Positions 25,390 to 34,353 of a DNA stretch of 64,000 nucleotides are shown in pieces; position 1 is the stretch's first letter, and each line of letters begins with the position of its first letter. This stretch comes from Firmicutes bacterium CAG:194 (GTDB lineage Bacteria; Bacillota; Clostridia; Lachnospirales; Lachnospiraceae). Made by a program: the position numbers and the translations under genes. A model generated the notes under the pieces. That model saw only the letters and a program-made list of their open reading frames with translations. It had not been told where the DNA came from and made no database searches. Location of the stretch: positions 91,456-155,455 of the forward strand of contig HF995233.1 of NCBI GenBank assembly GCA_000432915.1. The letters are read 5' to 3'.

Positions 25390-25426
25390 AGGGCTATTCA
25401 AACATATACTCTGTTTGAATAGCCCT
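25390..25426. terminator. Terminator between the 24920 gene and the GGGtGRT operon
   Basis: AGGGCTATTCAAAC (25390-25403) pairs perfectly with GTTTGAATAGCCCT (25413-25426). The genes on the two sides converge, and A/T-rich tracts flank both ends, so it can act in both directions. Confidence 0.75.
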
Positions 25427-25450
25427 AAAATTTACATTTTAAATCTATAT

Positions 25451-26470
25451 TTAGAATTTACCAGCCTTTGCAGCTTCTTCGATAGAAACGGCTGTAGAAA
25501 CAGTCATACCTACCATTGGGTTATTACCAGCGCCGATCAGACCCATCATTTCTACGTGAGCAGGAACTGATGAAGAACCAGCGAACTGTGCATCTGAATG
25601 CATACGGCCCATTGTATCTGTCATACCATAAGATGCAGGACCTGCAGCCATGTTATCCGGATGAAGTGTACGTCCTGTACCACCGCCTGATGCTACTGAG
25701 AAGTACTTCTTACCGGCTTCAAGTCTTTCTTTCTTATAAGTACCGGCTACCGGATGCTGGAAACGAGTCGGGTTTGTAGAGTTACCTGTGATAGATACGT
25801 CTACATTTTCTTTCCACATGATTGCAACGCCTTCCGGAACAGAGTTTGCACCGTAGCAGTTAACCTTGGCACGTGGAGAATCAGCGTCTTTAGAGTAGCA
25901 CTTGCGTGATACTTCTTTTACTGTATTTGTATATGGATCATATTCTGTCTCAACAAATGTAAATCCGTTGATACGGGAAATGATCTGAGCTGCGTCTTTT
26001 CCAAGACCGTTTAAGATAACACGGAGAGGTTTCTGACGAACCTTGTTAGCCTTTTCTGCGATACCGATAGCACCTTCAGCAGCTGCGAATGATTCATGAC
26101 CGGCTAAGAAAGCGAAACACTCTGTATCCTCTTCCAGAAGCATTTTACCAAGGTTACCATGTCCAAGACCTACCTTACGTGTATCAGCAACAGAACCAGG
26201 AATACAGAAAGCCTGAAGTCCTTCGCCGATTGCTGCAGCAGCATCAGCAGCCTTGCGGCAGTTTTTCTTGATTGCGATTGCTGCACCTACTGTGTAAGCC
26301 CATTTTGCGTTTTCAAAACAGATTGGCTGAATGCCTTCGATCAGACTGTAAACATCGATTCCAGCAGCCATTGTAATATCTTTACATTCCTCAATTGAAT
26401 TAATGCCATACTCTTTTAATACAGCAAGAATCTGAGGCTCTCTTCTTTCATATGATTCAAATAATGCCAT
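25451..26470 (-). CDS. GGGtGRT protein
   Basis: The 339-residue product carries the name-giving motif in VASGGGTGRTLHPDN at about residues 265-280, and many small-residue loops (AGNNPMVGMTVSTA, GSSSVPAHVEMMG). The family is conserved in Clostridia and other anaerobes, and typically sits next to a NifU-like scaffold, as here. No enzymatic activity is established to my knowledge. It contains several cysteines (ECKDI, PICFENA, KKNCRKA, AFCIPG, KCYSK, NCYGAN) but no CxxC. GGAGG-type spacing precedes ATG 26470, and the gene follows the scaffold by 19 bases on the same strand. Confidence 0.9.
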   Translation of the reverse strand: MALFESYERREPQILAVLKEYGINSIEECKDITMAAGIDVYSLIEGIQPICFENAKWAYTVGAAIAIKKNCRKAADAAAAIGEGLQAFCIPGSVADTRKVGLGHGNLGKMLLEEDTECFAFLAGHESFAAAEGAIGIAEKANKVRQKPLRVILNGLGKDAAQIISRINGFTFVETEYDPYTNTVKEVSRKCYSKDADSPRAKVNCYGANSVPEGVAIMWKENVDVSITGNSTNPTRFQHPVAGTYKKERLEAGKKYFSVASGGGTGRTLHPDNMAAGPASYGMTDTMGRMHSDAQFAGSSSVPAHVEMMGLIGAGNNPMVGMTVSTAVSIEEAAKAGKF

Positions 26471-26489
26471 CTATTTATCCTCCTATTCC

Positions 26490-27182
26490 TTACTCTTTTC
26501 TAGGGTCAATTACACGTACAGCATCCTGTACACGACCATACTGACCTGAAGCTTTTTCATATGCTGTAGCAGCATCATCGCCGGCTTTGATGAAGTCCAT
26601 CATCTTACCGAAGTTTACATATTTGTAACCGATGATCTCATCAGCTTCGTCAAGGGCAATACCTGTAATATAACCATCTGTAAGTTCAAGGTATCTAGGT
26701 CCTTTGGAAAGAGTTCCGTATGTAGTACCAACCATAGAACGGGTTCCTTTACCAAGATCTTCCAGACCAGCACCGATTGCAAGACCGTCTTCAGAGAAGG
26801 CAGACTGTGAACGACCGTAAACGATCTGTAAGAACAACTCTCTCATAGCAGTGTTGATTGCATCACATACAAGGTCTGTATTTAATGCTTCCATAACTGT
26901 TAAGCCCGGAAGGATTTCTGCTGCCATAGCTGCTGAATGAGTCATACCGGAACATCCGATTGTCTCAACTAAAGCTTCCTGGATAATACCTTCCTTAACG
27001 TTTAAGGATAATTTACAAGCACCCTGCTGTGGTGCACACCAGCCAATACCGTGTGTATAGCCAGAAATATCCTTCACTTCTTTTGCCTGAACCCATTTTG
27101 CTTCTTCTGGGATTGGTGCACAGCCATGATGAACGCCCTGTGCAACTGGACACATTTCTTCCACTTCTTTTGAATAAATCAT
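26490..27182 (-). CDS. NifU/IscU-like iron-sulfur cluster assembly scaffold protein
   Basis: The 230-residue product is a NifU-N-related scaffold. Candidate metal-binding cysteines are in EMCPVAQGVHHGCAP, GWCAPQQGACKLSL, ETIGCSGMTHSAAMA and DLVCDAINTAM. The IGCSGMT block matches the family's conserved cysteine loop. It is longer than IscU (about 130 residues) because of an extra C-terminal region of about 100 residues (GYITGIALDEADEIIGYKYVNF) of unknown role. It is first in a two-gene operon with the GGGtGRT protein. The pairing suggests both act on the same cluster or sulfur-transfer task, which is inference. Confidence 0.85.
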   Translation of the reverse strand: MIYSKEVEEMCPVAQGVHHGCAPIPEEAKWVQAKEVKDISGYTHGIGWCAPQQGACKLSLNVKEGIIQEALVETIGCSGMTHSAAMAAEILPGLTVMEALNTDLVCDAINTAMRELFLQIVYGRSQSAFSEDGLAIGAGLEDLGKGTRSMVGTTYGTLSKGPRYLELTDGYITGIALDEADEIIGYKYVNFGKMMDFIKAGDDAATAYEKASGQYGRVQDAVRVIDPRKE

Positions 27183-27353
27183 GTGAAAACTCCTTTCAAA
27201 ATGTACTTTATTTTATCAACAAAATATCACATGTATATTTTGTCAAAATCACCGTTATCATTTTCGCATATTTCCACAAAAAAATCCAGTCATTTTTATG
27301 TTTTTTTCCATATACACGCTGCATGGTTTTCTGCAGAAAACAGCCATTTTTAC

Positions 27354-28040
27354 TTATTTGGGATCCTTCTTGAGTTTTACCTTCTGTACAACCTTGCCCG
27401 GTGCCTTATAAATGGAGTTTTCATTTACAAGTCCTCTGACATTGGAAAGCGGATAAATGCTGCAGTTTCTGCCGATGATCGTACCGGGATTCAAAACGCT
27501 GTTACAGCCGATCTGGGAAAAATCTCCGACAATCGCACCAAACTTGCGCAGCTTGGTATCCATTTTGCCGAGTGCAAAATTCACTTCTACATTGCTCTTG
27601 TCGTTTTTGACGTTAGATGTAATTGCACCTGCTCCGAGATGGGAACGGAAGCCTAAAATACTGTCACCGACATAATTGTAATGCGGGATCTGTACCTCAT
27701 CAAAGATGATACTGTTCTTAACCTCTGTGGAATTACCAATCACGCAGTTTTTGCCAATGATCGCACTGCCACGGATAAATGCGCAGTGACGGACTTCCGT
27801 GCCTGCATCGATGATACACGGACCGCCGATATAAGCGGTCGGTGCAATGACTGCTGATTTTGAGATCCATACATTACTGCCGCGCTGCTCAAATTCCTCA
27901 CTTGGCAGCATCGGCCCCAACTGTTCAATAAAAATGCTGATCGATGGCAGAACCTCCCAAGGATTCTCCACCGGATCAAACATGTATTTTGCGATGGTGT
28001 GTTCAACATCAAGATACTTTGATACCTGAAATAATTCCAT
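27354..28040 (-). CDS. Left-handed beta-helix protein (UDP-GlcNAc pyrophosphorylase/acyltransferase-like)
   Basis: The 228-residue product contains hexapeptide repeats from about residue 65 to 200 (IAPTAYIGGPCIIDAGTEV, IGKNCVIGNSTEVKNS, IGCNSVLNPGTIIGRNCSIYP), forming the left-handed beta-helix of nucleotide-sugar transferases. The loop HYNYVGDSILGFRSHLGAGAITSNVKNDK resembles the acetyl-CoA-binding part of GlmU. It lacks a pyrophosphorylase domain, so it is not GlmU. I chose ATG 28040, whose GGAGGG lies within the open frame that starts at 28055. It follows topB on the same strand by 18 bases. Substrate unknown. Confidence 0.8.
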   Translation of the reverse strand: MELFQVSKYLDVEHTIAKYMFDPVENPWEVLPSISIFIEQLGPMLPSEEFEQRGSNVWISKSAVIAPTAYIGGPCIIDAGTEVRHCAFIRGSAIIGKNCVIGNSTEVKNSIIFDEVQIPHYNYVGDSILGFRSHLGAGAITSNVKNDKSNVEVNFALGKMDTKLRKFGAIVGDFSQIGCNSVLNPGTIIGRNCSIYPLSNVRGLVNENSIYKAPGKVVQKVKLKKDPK

Positions 28041-28058
28041 TTGCTTTCCCTCCATAAG

Positions 28059-30095
28059 TTATGATTTTTTATTTTTGACAGCAGGATAATATTTTGCTGC
28101 TTCGCAGAATCTGTGCTCCAGCAGACTGCGCTGGTTTGTCTGTTTGACATATTCCGTTCTGCGGACGATAAAACCTTCCAGCTTTTCCAAATATTCATCC
28201 TGACTGATCACGCCGTCTGCGACCTGTGTCAGCCCCTTCTCCCAGCTCGCGGTAAGCTTTGGATCAAGAAGTGACCGGATAGAACAGTTAACGACTTCAT
28301 AAATACTCTCACCAAGCAGCGTCGGCGTAATGATCTGCGTCTTTTTATTCAGTGCCAGATACTTGTTATTGACCAGTTTTTTCAGGATCTCCGCTCTTGT
28401 TGCAGAAGTACCGATCCCGCTTCCTTTGATCTGTGCCCTGAGTTCTTCATCTTCGATCAGCTGCCCTGCGTTTTCCATGGCAAGGATCATCGATCCTGAA
28501 TTGTATCGTTTTGGCGGTGAAGTCTCTCCTTCCTTTATTGAGAAACCGTTCCCGTCTATTATATCATTTTTTTTCAGAGAAGACAGTATTTTTAACAAAT
28601 TCTCATCACAAGCGGTATCTGTTTCTTCCTCCTGCTCTTTTTCCTTTGTTTTTTCCGCTTCTTCTGTCTTTTTACCAAAGCTGTACTGCATCAGTTCCAG
28701 ATACCCTGCGCTCGAAAGTACTTTAAAGTTGGCAAAAAACTGTTCGCTGCCACGCTGCACGCAAAGTGCGATCTTCTGGTAAACAGCCGGCGGGCAGAAA
28801 ATGGAAAGGAATCGTCTGACAATGACCTCATATACCTTTGCAGACGTTGCATGCAATGAAGAAAGTGCCGCAAGTCCCTGACCGGTCGGAATAATCGCAT
28901 AGTGATCCGTGATCTGCTTGTCATTGACATATTTTGTCTTTGCCAGATTCTGATAAGTTTTCTTTTCCAGAATATATTTCACATACGGTCCGACGCCCGG
29001 ATACGATGCAAGACCGCTGATATTTTTTGTGATTTCCTTGGAAACCGCTGTGGAAAGCACACGTGCATCCGTACGCGGATAGGTTGTCAGCTTCTTTTCA
29101 TACAGCTCCTGCACAATCTGCAGTGTCTGATCCGGGCTGATCTTAAACAGCTTGGTGCATTCGTTCTGCAGCTCCGCCAGATTAAACAAAAGCGGTGGAT
29201 TTTTCGTTTCTTTCTTTTTCTCTGCTTTTACCACCTGAAACTGCAACGGCTGTGGCTGCATTAGTGCGTCAATCAGTTTCTGTGCATCTTCCTGCTTTTT
29301 GAATCCGTTTTCTTTATACAGAAGCGGTGATTCAAAGTAAGCAGATCCCTTGACAGCTCTCCATTCTGCATCCACTGCCTTATCGCCGATCTGCAGGCTG
29401 GCAAGGACACGGTAAAACGGTGTTTTGACAAAATTACGGATCTCCCGTTCTCTGTCCACTACCATGCCAAGCACACAGGTCATGACACGGCCGACCGAGA
29501 TCACTACCCGGTCCTGATCCAGAAATTTTTTGACGTTATACCCATATTTCAAGGTCAGCACGCGTGAAAAATTAATGCCCATCAGATAATCTTCTTTTGC
29601 CCGCAGATAAGCGGAAGAACACAGATTGTCATACGCGGACAGATCTTTCGCTTCCCGGATGCCACGCAGGATTTCTTCTTCCGTCTGGGAATCGATCCAG
29701 ACACGTCTTCTTTCCTTGCCTGTCACATGTGCCTGCATTTCCACAAGCCTGTATATGTATTCTCCTTCCCGCCCCGAGTCGGTACAGACGTAAATAATAT
29801 CCACATCCGACCGGTTCAATATACCGCTGACGATCTGAAACTGTTTTTTAACGCCGTCGATCACTTCGTATTTGAATTCCTTTGGAATGAAAGGAAGCGG
29901 TTCGATCGTCCATCTTTTCCATTTTTCATCATATGCTTCCGGATAGCTCATAGTAACCAGATGTCCGACACACCATGTGACAATTGCTTCCTCAGACTCC
30001 ATATAGCCATCTCGCGATTTCATATTATATTTTAATGCTTTCGCAAATTCTCTTGCTACACTCGGTTTTTCTGCTATAAAAACCTGTTTTCCCAT
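28059..30095 (-). CDS. topB: DNA topoisomerase III
   Basis: TopB is a type IA topoisomerase that decatenates replication and recombination intermediates. The 678-residue product begins with the toprim domain (VFIAEKPSVAREFAKAL, CTDSGREGEYIYRLVE). The catalytic tyrosine is in LTTYPRTDARVLS at about residue 340. GIGTSATRAEIL and NKYLALNKKTQIITPTLLGE mark the C-terminal gate. No zinc-finger tail is present. An acidic insert (KTEEAEKTKEKEQEEE) lies near 490. It follows the DUF234 ATPase gene with a 2-base gap. Confidence 0.93.
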   Translation of the reverse strand: MGKQVFIAEKPSVAREFAKALKYNMKSRDGYMESEEAIVTWCVGHLVTMSYPEAYDEKWKRWTIEPLPFIPKEFKYEVIDGVKKQFQIVSGILNRSDVDIIYVCTDSGREGEYIYRLVEMQAHVTGKERRRVWIDSQTEEEILRGIREAKDLSAYDNLCSSAYLRAKEDYLMGINFSRVLTLKYGYNVKKFLDQDRVVISVGRVMTCVLGMVVDREREIRNFVKTPFYRVLASLQIGDKAVDAEWRAVKGSAYFESPLLYKENGFKKQEDAQKLIDALMQPQPLQFQVVKAEKKKETKNPPLLFNLAELQNECTKLFKISPDQTLQIVQELYEKKLTTYPRTDARVLSTAVSKEITKNISGLASYPGVGPYVKYILEKKTYQNLAKTKYVNDKQITDHYAIIPTGQGLAALSSLHATSAKVYEVIVRRFLSIFCPPAVYQKIALCVQRGSEQFFANFKVLSSAGYLELMQYSFGKKTEEAEKTKEKEQEEETDTACDENLLKILSSLKKNDIIDGNGFSIKEGETSPPKRYNSGSMILAMENAGQLIEDEELRAQIKGSGIGTSATRAEILKKLVNNKYLALNKKTQIITPTLLGESIYEVVNCSIRSLLDPKLTASWEKGLTQVADGVISQDEYLEKLEGFIVRRTEYVKQTNQRSLLEHRFCEAAKYYPAVKNKKS

Positions 30096-30097
30096 AT

Positions 30098-31441
30098 TTA
30101 TAAATCATCCATTCTAATCAATATCAGCGTATCCAGCTCTTTTTCCAGTGCTTCCAGCTTTGCATCAAAACTGTGCCCGGAAAACAGATACATATAATCC
30201 GGCCGGATCCCCGCCTGCCCTGTCAGAGCCTTTGCCTGCAAGTATTTTTCATACAAAAAGACCGGATCCTTATAATCCGCAAATGCCACAATATATCGTC
30301 CGGATTCATTATGCCCGATATAGTCGATCGATCCTGCTTTTCCTGCAAAACTGCCAAACTCTGTGATTTCAATCGGAAGCGAATGCCTTGCGTTTTCCCT
30401 CTGCATATATTCCTGACATACTTTAGAAAAGCAGCTTTCACAATAAATCGTCAATGCCGGCTCTACCAGCTGTTCATAATATGCCAGGGGTGTCATCCGC
30501 AAAAGCAGACTGCTGTCCGCATACAGAAAACAAAACCAGAAACGTACCAGAGGATGCGAAATACGATAAACAGCCTTACGTTGATTATCGCGGCCGGGTG
30601 TATCCAGGGAAAACACCTTTTCCACCAGCTCCAGCTCCATAAGATTTTTCAAATATACACTGATCTTCGCCCTTGAAAATCCTGTGTGCTGATATAATTC
30701 ATTTAATTTATTTTTGCCCTGTGCCAAGGCACCTAAAATCGAAAAGTAGACACCGCATTCCCGAAGCTGTCTGCTGACAATATGCGCTCCTTCTTCCCGT
30801 AGTCTTCCACCTGGGGAAAGAAGAACCCTGCAAATATTTTCCGAAACAGAAACAGTAGGATCAAACGCCTGCCATAGTCCGGGCAGACCACCTAAAATGG
30901 CGTAAACCTTCACACAGTCTTCCCGGGAATAGTCCGGGAAATATGCTGCAACATCCCAAAGCTGCAATTCCTTCAATTTTAAGAAGCCGGTCAGCTTATG
31001 TGCCAGTTTTCCCAGTTTTGCAACCATATGATTTTCCACAAAAGAAATAGAGGAACTGCATAATAGCACCATACAGGGGTCTGTTTTATTCTGAAGAAAT
31101 GAATCAAGAGCCTGTACAAAACCATTTCCGGTCTTGAGCAGATACTGAAACTCATCTATTACCAGCAGTTTCCGATCCAGACACTGAAAAACTTCCTCAT
31201 AAGTCGGATATAATGGCAGTGAAAAGCCAATCCGCTGCAGCTGTCTGCCAAGCAGATAAAGCTGTTGTCTCTCACTGCCTTCTTCAGCCTGATAGTAAAA
31301 GGCCTTTTTGTCTTCCGTAAAAGCAGCCAGAAGTGCAGTTTTCCCAACATCCTTCTGTCCATACAAAACAAGCAGCCTGTCAGAACCGCTTTGGTATTCT
31401 TTATTCAGATATGCAAGTTCGCGTTCTCTTCCTTTCAGCAT
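30098..31441 (-). CDS. Archaeal-type AAA ATPase with DUF234 domain
   Basis: The 447-residue product starts MLKGRERELAYLNKEY with the Walker A segment LYGQKDVGKTALLAAF. A Walker B-like segment is LLVIDEFQYLLKT. After a winged-helix part (HTGFSRAKISVYLKNLMELELVEKV), the C-terminal third shows a nuclease-like core (EITEFGSFAGKAGSIDYIGHN) of DUF234. This is the ATPase_2 plus DUF234 architecture common in archaea and anaerobes, sometimes encoded as stand-alone defence or mobile-linked genes. Its role here is unknown. ATG 31441 has GAGAGG spaced for it. It is packed tightly between the EAL gene and topB. Confidence 0.82.
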   Translation of the reverse strand: MLKGRERELAYLNKEYQSGSDRLLVLYGQKDVGKTALLAAFTEDKKAFYYQAEEGSERQQLYLLGRQLQRIGFSLPLYPTYEEVFQCLDRKLLVIDEFQYLLKTGNGFVQALDSFLQNKTDPCMVLLCSSSISFVENHMVAKLGKLAHKLTGFLKLKELQLWDVAAYFPDYSREDCVKVYAILGGLPGLWQAFDPTVSVSENICRVLLSPGGRLREEGAHIVSRQLRECGVYFSILGALAQGKNKLNELYQHTGFSRAKISVYLKNLMELELVEKVFSLDTPGRDNQRKAVYRISHPLVRFWFCFLYADSSLLLRMTPLAYYEQLVEPALTIYCESCFSKVCQEYMQRENARHSLPIEITEFGSFAGKAGSIDYIGHNESGRYIVAFADYKDPVFLYEKYLQAKALTGQAGIRPDYMYLFSGHSFDAKLEALEKELDTLILIRMDDL

Positions 31442-31451
31442 ATGCATCCTC

Positions 31452-33173
31452 TCATTTTTTTATGGAAGAAAGTATTTTTTCAACGCCTTCTGCTGGCATA
31501 GGCTTGCCAAGCAGAAATCCCTGTATGTTATCACAGTTGACTGCCTTCAGATAATCATACTGCTCCTGTGTCTCCACACCTTCCGCCACTGTTTCACAGC
31601 CAAGCTTCTTTACCATCGCAATAATGGATTCTGTAATTACACGCGTCGGGTGATCATTGATAACTGTATCAATAAAAGACTTATCGATTTTTAATGTATC
31701 GATAGGAAGCCCCTTCAGATAAGAAAGAGAAGAAAAGCCGGTTCCAAAGTCATCTAAGGAAATTTTAATTCCATATTCCTTCAGGGTATTCAGCTTATCC
31801 ACCACTGAATTAAAATCTTCGATCAGTACGCTTTCCGTTATTTCCAATTCGATCAGAGCAGGATCAACCTGATACTTTTCAATCAACACCAGCAGATGAT
31901 GCACAAAATCCGCTTTTTTATATTGCAGTGCTGAGATATTTAAAGACAATACCATCGGATATCCATATTTCCGATACCAGTCTGCGTAGACCCGGATACC
32001 TTCCTCGAGTACCCAGTTACCGATTTGAACGATCAATCCGTCTTTTTCCGCAAGCGGAATGAAAACTGCCGGGCTGACAAATTTGCCATCCTGTCCGCGC
32101 CAGCGGATCAATGCCTCTACGCCACGCAGTTTTTTGGAACCTGCATCATACTGCGGCTGATAATACAATTCAAATGCATGATCCTCAATTGCTTCTTTCA
32201 GTTTATTCTCGATCTGGATGTTTTCAATAAAATCCGTCAGAATGGGAGCTTCAAAATAGGCAATGCTGTTTGTTCCGGACTCTTTTTTCTGCGACTGTAC
32301 GATTTCCGCACAATTGATGATCTCCAAAGAATTTCTGGCCGATTCCGGATAATTGGCAACACCGATACTGACTGTGATTTTCTGTTCAATGTTTCCCATC
32401 ATCTGAAACGGCTGTTCCGTTCTCTGGCCTATTTTCCTGTATACAGCATCAACATTGTGATTTCCGTACGGATTATAAATAGCAAGATAATAGATATCAT
32501 CATTAAAATGGGATACTATGATATCCTCGCTTTGCAGATCCCGTAAAAAAAGCCCAAATGCCTGCAGAATCTCATCCCCTGCAATCATTCCCATGGAATC
32601 ATTGATCCGTTTGAAATCATCCATCCGGATGCAGAGCACGTCGATCGTTGCTTTTTCAGTCTGGGCTTTCCGAACCCATTCACTGAGTATCCTGACAAAA
32701 TAATTCCGGTTGTACAAACCTGTCAAAGAATCATAATACGCCATATATTTGAGTTCTTCCGTCTGTTTCTTCCGTTTTGTCACATCCCGGATTCTGATGA
32801 TTTTTTCACTTGGCTCATCCGTTTCGCTGTAAGTGACCGTTACCTCAAATTCAAGCCACTTCTTATCCTGCATCTCACATTCCACGATCTGCGACTCTTT
32901 GTGCTTATTTTCACAGAAAAGAGCTTCTTCCAGTTCAGAAATATACTCTGCCTTTGCGCAGTTGATCAGCTTATGCAGATCTGAAGCGGAACGGATCGGA
33001 AAATCAAAATAATGCTGCCACAATCCAAGCATTTCAAAGCGGTCTTCGGAAAATATGTAATATAAAAAGGCATTGGAAGATGTTCCGCAGATCATGCGGA
33101 ACATCTTTTCATTGCCCATTAGCTTTTGATTCATTGCAGTCAGAAGATCCAACTGATAATGCATCTCATTCAT
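31452..33173 (-). CDS. c-di-GMP phosphodiesterase: sensor, degenerate GGDEF and intact EAL domains
   Basis: The 573-residue cytosolic product has a PAS-like sensor at about 20-145 (KKWLEFEVTVTYSE, IIRIRDVTKRKK). A GGDEF-type domain at about 150-310 has its catalytic GGDEF replaced by the string FNDDI (HFNDDIYYLAIY). An EAL domain at about 325-570 is complete (YYQPQY, GVEALIRW, LSLNISALQY, ELEITESVL, SLDDFGTGFSSL, LKIDKSFI, AEGVET). I predict c-di-GMP hydrolysis, with the degenerate GGDEF perhaps binding nucleotide as a regulator. No membrane segment is present. It precedes the DUF234 ATPase with a 10-base gap. Confidence 0.88.
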   Translation of the reverse strand: MNEMHYQLDLLTAMNQKLMGNEKMFRMICGTSSNAFLYYIFSEDRFEMLGLWQHYFDFPIRSASDLHKLINCAKAEYISELEEALFCENKHKESQIVECEMQDKKWLEFEVTVTYSETDEPSEKIIRIRDVTKRKKQTEELKYMAYYDSLTGLYNRNYFVRILSEWVRKAQTEKATIDVLCIRMDDFKRINDSMGMIAGDEILQAFGLFLRDLQSEDIIVSHFNDDIYYLAIYNPYGNHNVDAVYRKIGQRTEQPFQMMGNIEQKITVSIGVANYPESARNSLEIINCAEIVQSQKKESGTNSIAYFEAPILTDFIENIQIENKLKEAIEDHAFELYYQPQYDAGSKKLRGVEALIRWRGQDGKFVSPAVFIPLAEKDGLIVQIGNWVLEEGIRVYADWYRKYGYPMVLSLNISALQYKKADFVHHLLVLIEKYQVDPALIELEITESVLIEDFNSVVDKLNTLKEYGIKISLDDFGTGFSSLSYLKGLPIDTLKIDKSFIDTVINDHPTRVITESIIAMVKKLGCETVAEGVETQEQYDYLKAVNCDNIQGFLLGKPMPAEGVEKILSSIKK

Positions 33174-33205
33174 TCTTATACACCCCAAATATACTGCAGC
33201 GCAGC

Positions 33206-34291
33206 TTATTTTTTCGTGATAAATCCCTTTGCTTTTAACAGCTCAGCGCAAAGCACAGCCCCACCTGCCGCTCCACGTACTGTGTTATGAGAAAGGCCAA
33301 CGAATTTGTAATCATAAATGCTGTCTTCACGGATACGTCCGATAGAAATTCCCATTCCGTTTTCATAATTGACATCTTCTGTTACCTGTGGTCTGTTATC
33401 TTCTGTCATGTAACGCATAAACTGCTTTGGAGCGCTTGGCAGCTTGAGTGCCTGCGGAGCACCGCTGTAGCTTTCAAGCTTTTCGATCAGCTGTTCTTTC
33501 GTTGGTTTCTTTTTGAATTTTACAAATACAGCTGCTGTATGACCGTTGAGTACAGGGACACGGATACACTGACATGTGATCTTTGGCTCTTCTGCCTTTA
33601 CGATCACACCGTTTTCTACTTTACCGAATACACGAAGCGGTTCCTGTTCACTCTTTTCTTCCTCTCCACCGATGTAAGGGATGATATTGCCAACCATTTC
33701 AGGCCAGTCTTTAAAGGTCTTACCTGCACCTGAGATTGCCTGGTATGTTGTAGCAACTACTTCATATGGCTCGAACTCTCTCCATGCATATAAAACCGGA
33801 GCGTAGCTCTGGATAGAGCAGTTTGGTTTTACGGCGATGAAGCCCTTTGTTGTACCGAGTCTCTTCTTCTGGAACTCGATCACATCTGTATGGTTATCAT
33901 TGATCTCCGGAATGATCATCGGAACATCCGGTGTCCATCTGTGTGCGGAGTTGTTGGAAACAACAGGTGTTTCTGTCTTGGCATATGCCTCTTCGATCGC
34001 ACGGATCTCATCCTTGGACATATCAACTGCGGAAAACACAAAATCAACCTGAGAAGCAACTGCCTCTACTTCATTTACATTCATAACAACAATATCTTTT
34101 ACGTTTTCAGGCATTGGTGTATCCATTTTCCATCTGTCACCGACAGCTTCCACATATTTCTTACCTGCAGAACGTGGGCTTGCTGCAATTGTTGTTACCT
34201 CAAACCATGGATGATTCTCGAGCAACGAAATAAAACGCTGTCCTACCATACCTGTTCCACCTAAGATACCGACTTTTAACTTATCACTCAT
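33206..34291 (-). CDS. asd: Aspartate-semialdehyde dehydrogenase
   Basis: Asd reduces aspartyl phosphate to the semialdehyde, the branch point to lysine/diaminopimelate, threonine and methionine. The 361-residue product has the NADP-binding GILGGTGMVGQRF, the active-site cysteine in VKPNCSIQSYAP, and LSHNTVRGAAGGAVL at the C-terminus. The sequence resembles the archaeal/fungal branch of the family more than the E. coli enzyme. I start at ATG 34291 (MSDKLKVG), which has AGGAG upstream. It lies after argH on the minus strand, about 60 bases away. Confidence 0.95.
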   Translation of the reverse strand: MSDKLKVGILGGTGMVGQRFISLLENHPWFEVTTIAASPRSAGKKYVEAVGDRWKMDTPMPENVKDIVVMNVNEVEAVASQVDFVFSAVDMSKDEIRAIEEAYAKTETPVVSNNSAHRWTPDVPMIIPEINDNHTDVIEFQKKRLGTTKGFIAVKPNCSIQSYAPVLYAWREFEPYEVVATTYQAISGAGKTFKDWPEMVGNIIPYIGGEEEKSEQEPLRVFGKVENGVIVKAEEPKITCQCIRVPVLNGHTAAVFVKFKKKPTKEQLIEKLESYSGAPQALKLPSAPKQFMRYMTEDNRPQVTEDVNYENGMGISIGRIREDSIYDYKFVGLSHNTVRGAAGGAVLCAELLKAKGFITKK

Positions 34292-34353
34292 TTTTCTTCT
34301 CCTCGTATTTTTTATTATCACCGGCCTGTGACCGGGAATTCACTGTTTCGTTT

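Noticed and set aside
27183..27353. Regulatory RNA upstream of the NifU-like gene
   Set aside because: The 170 bases are AT-rich, with no clear hairpin or conserved motif by eye.
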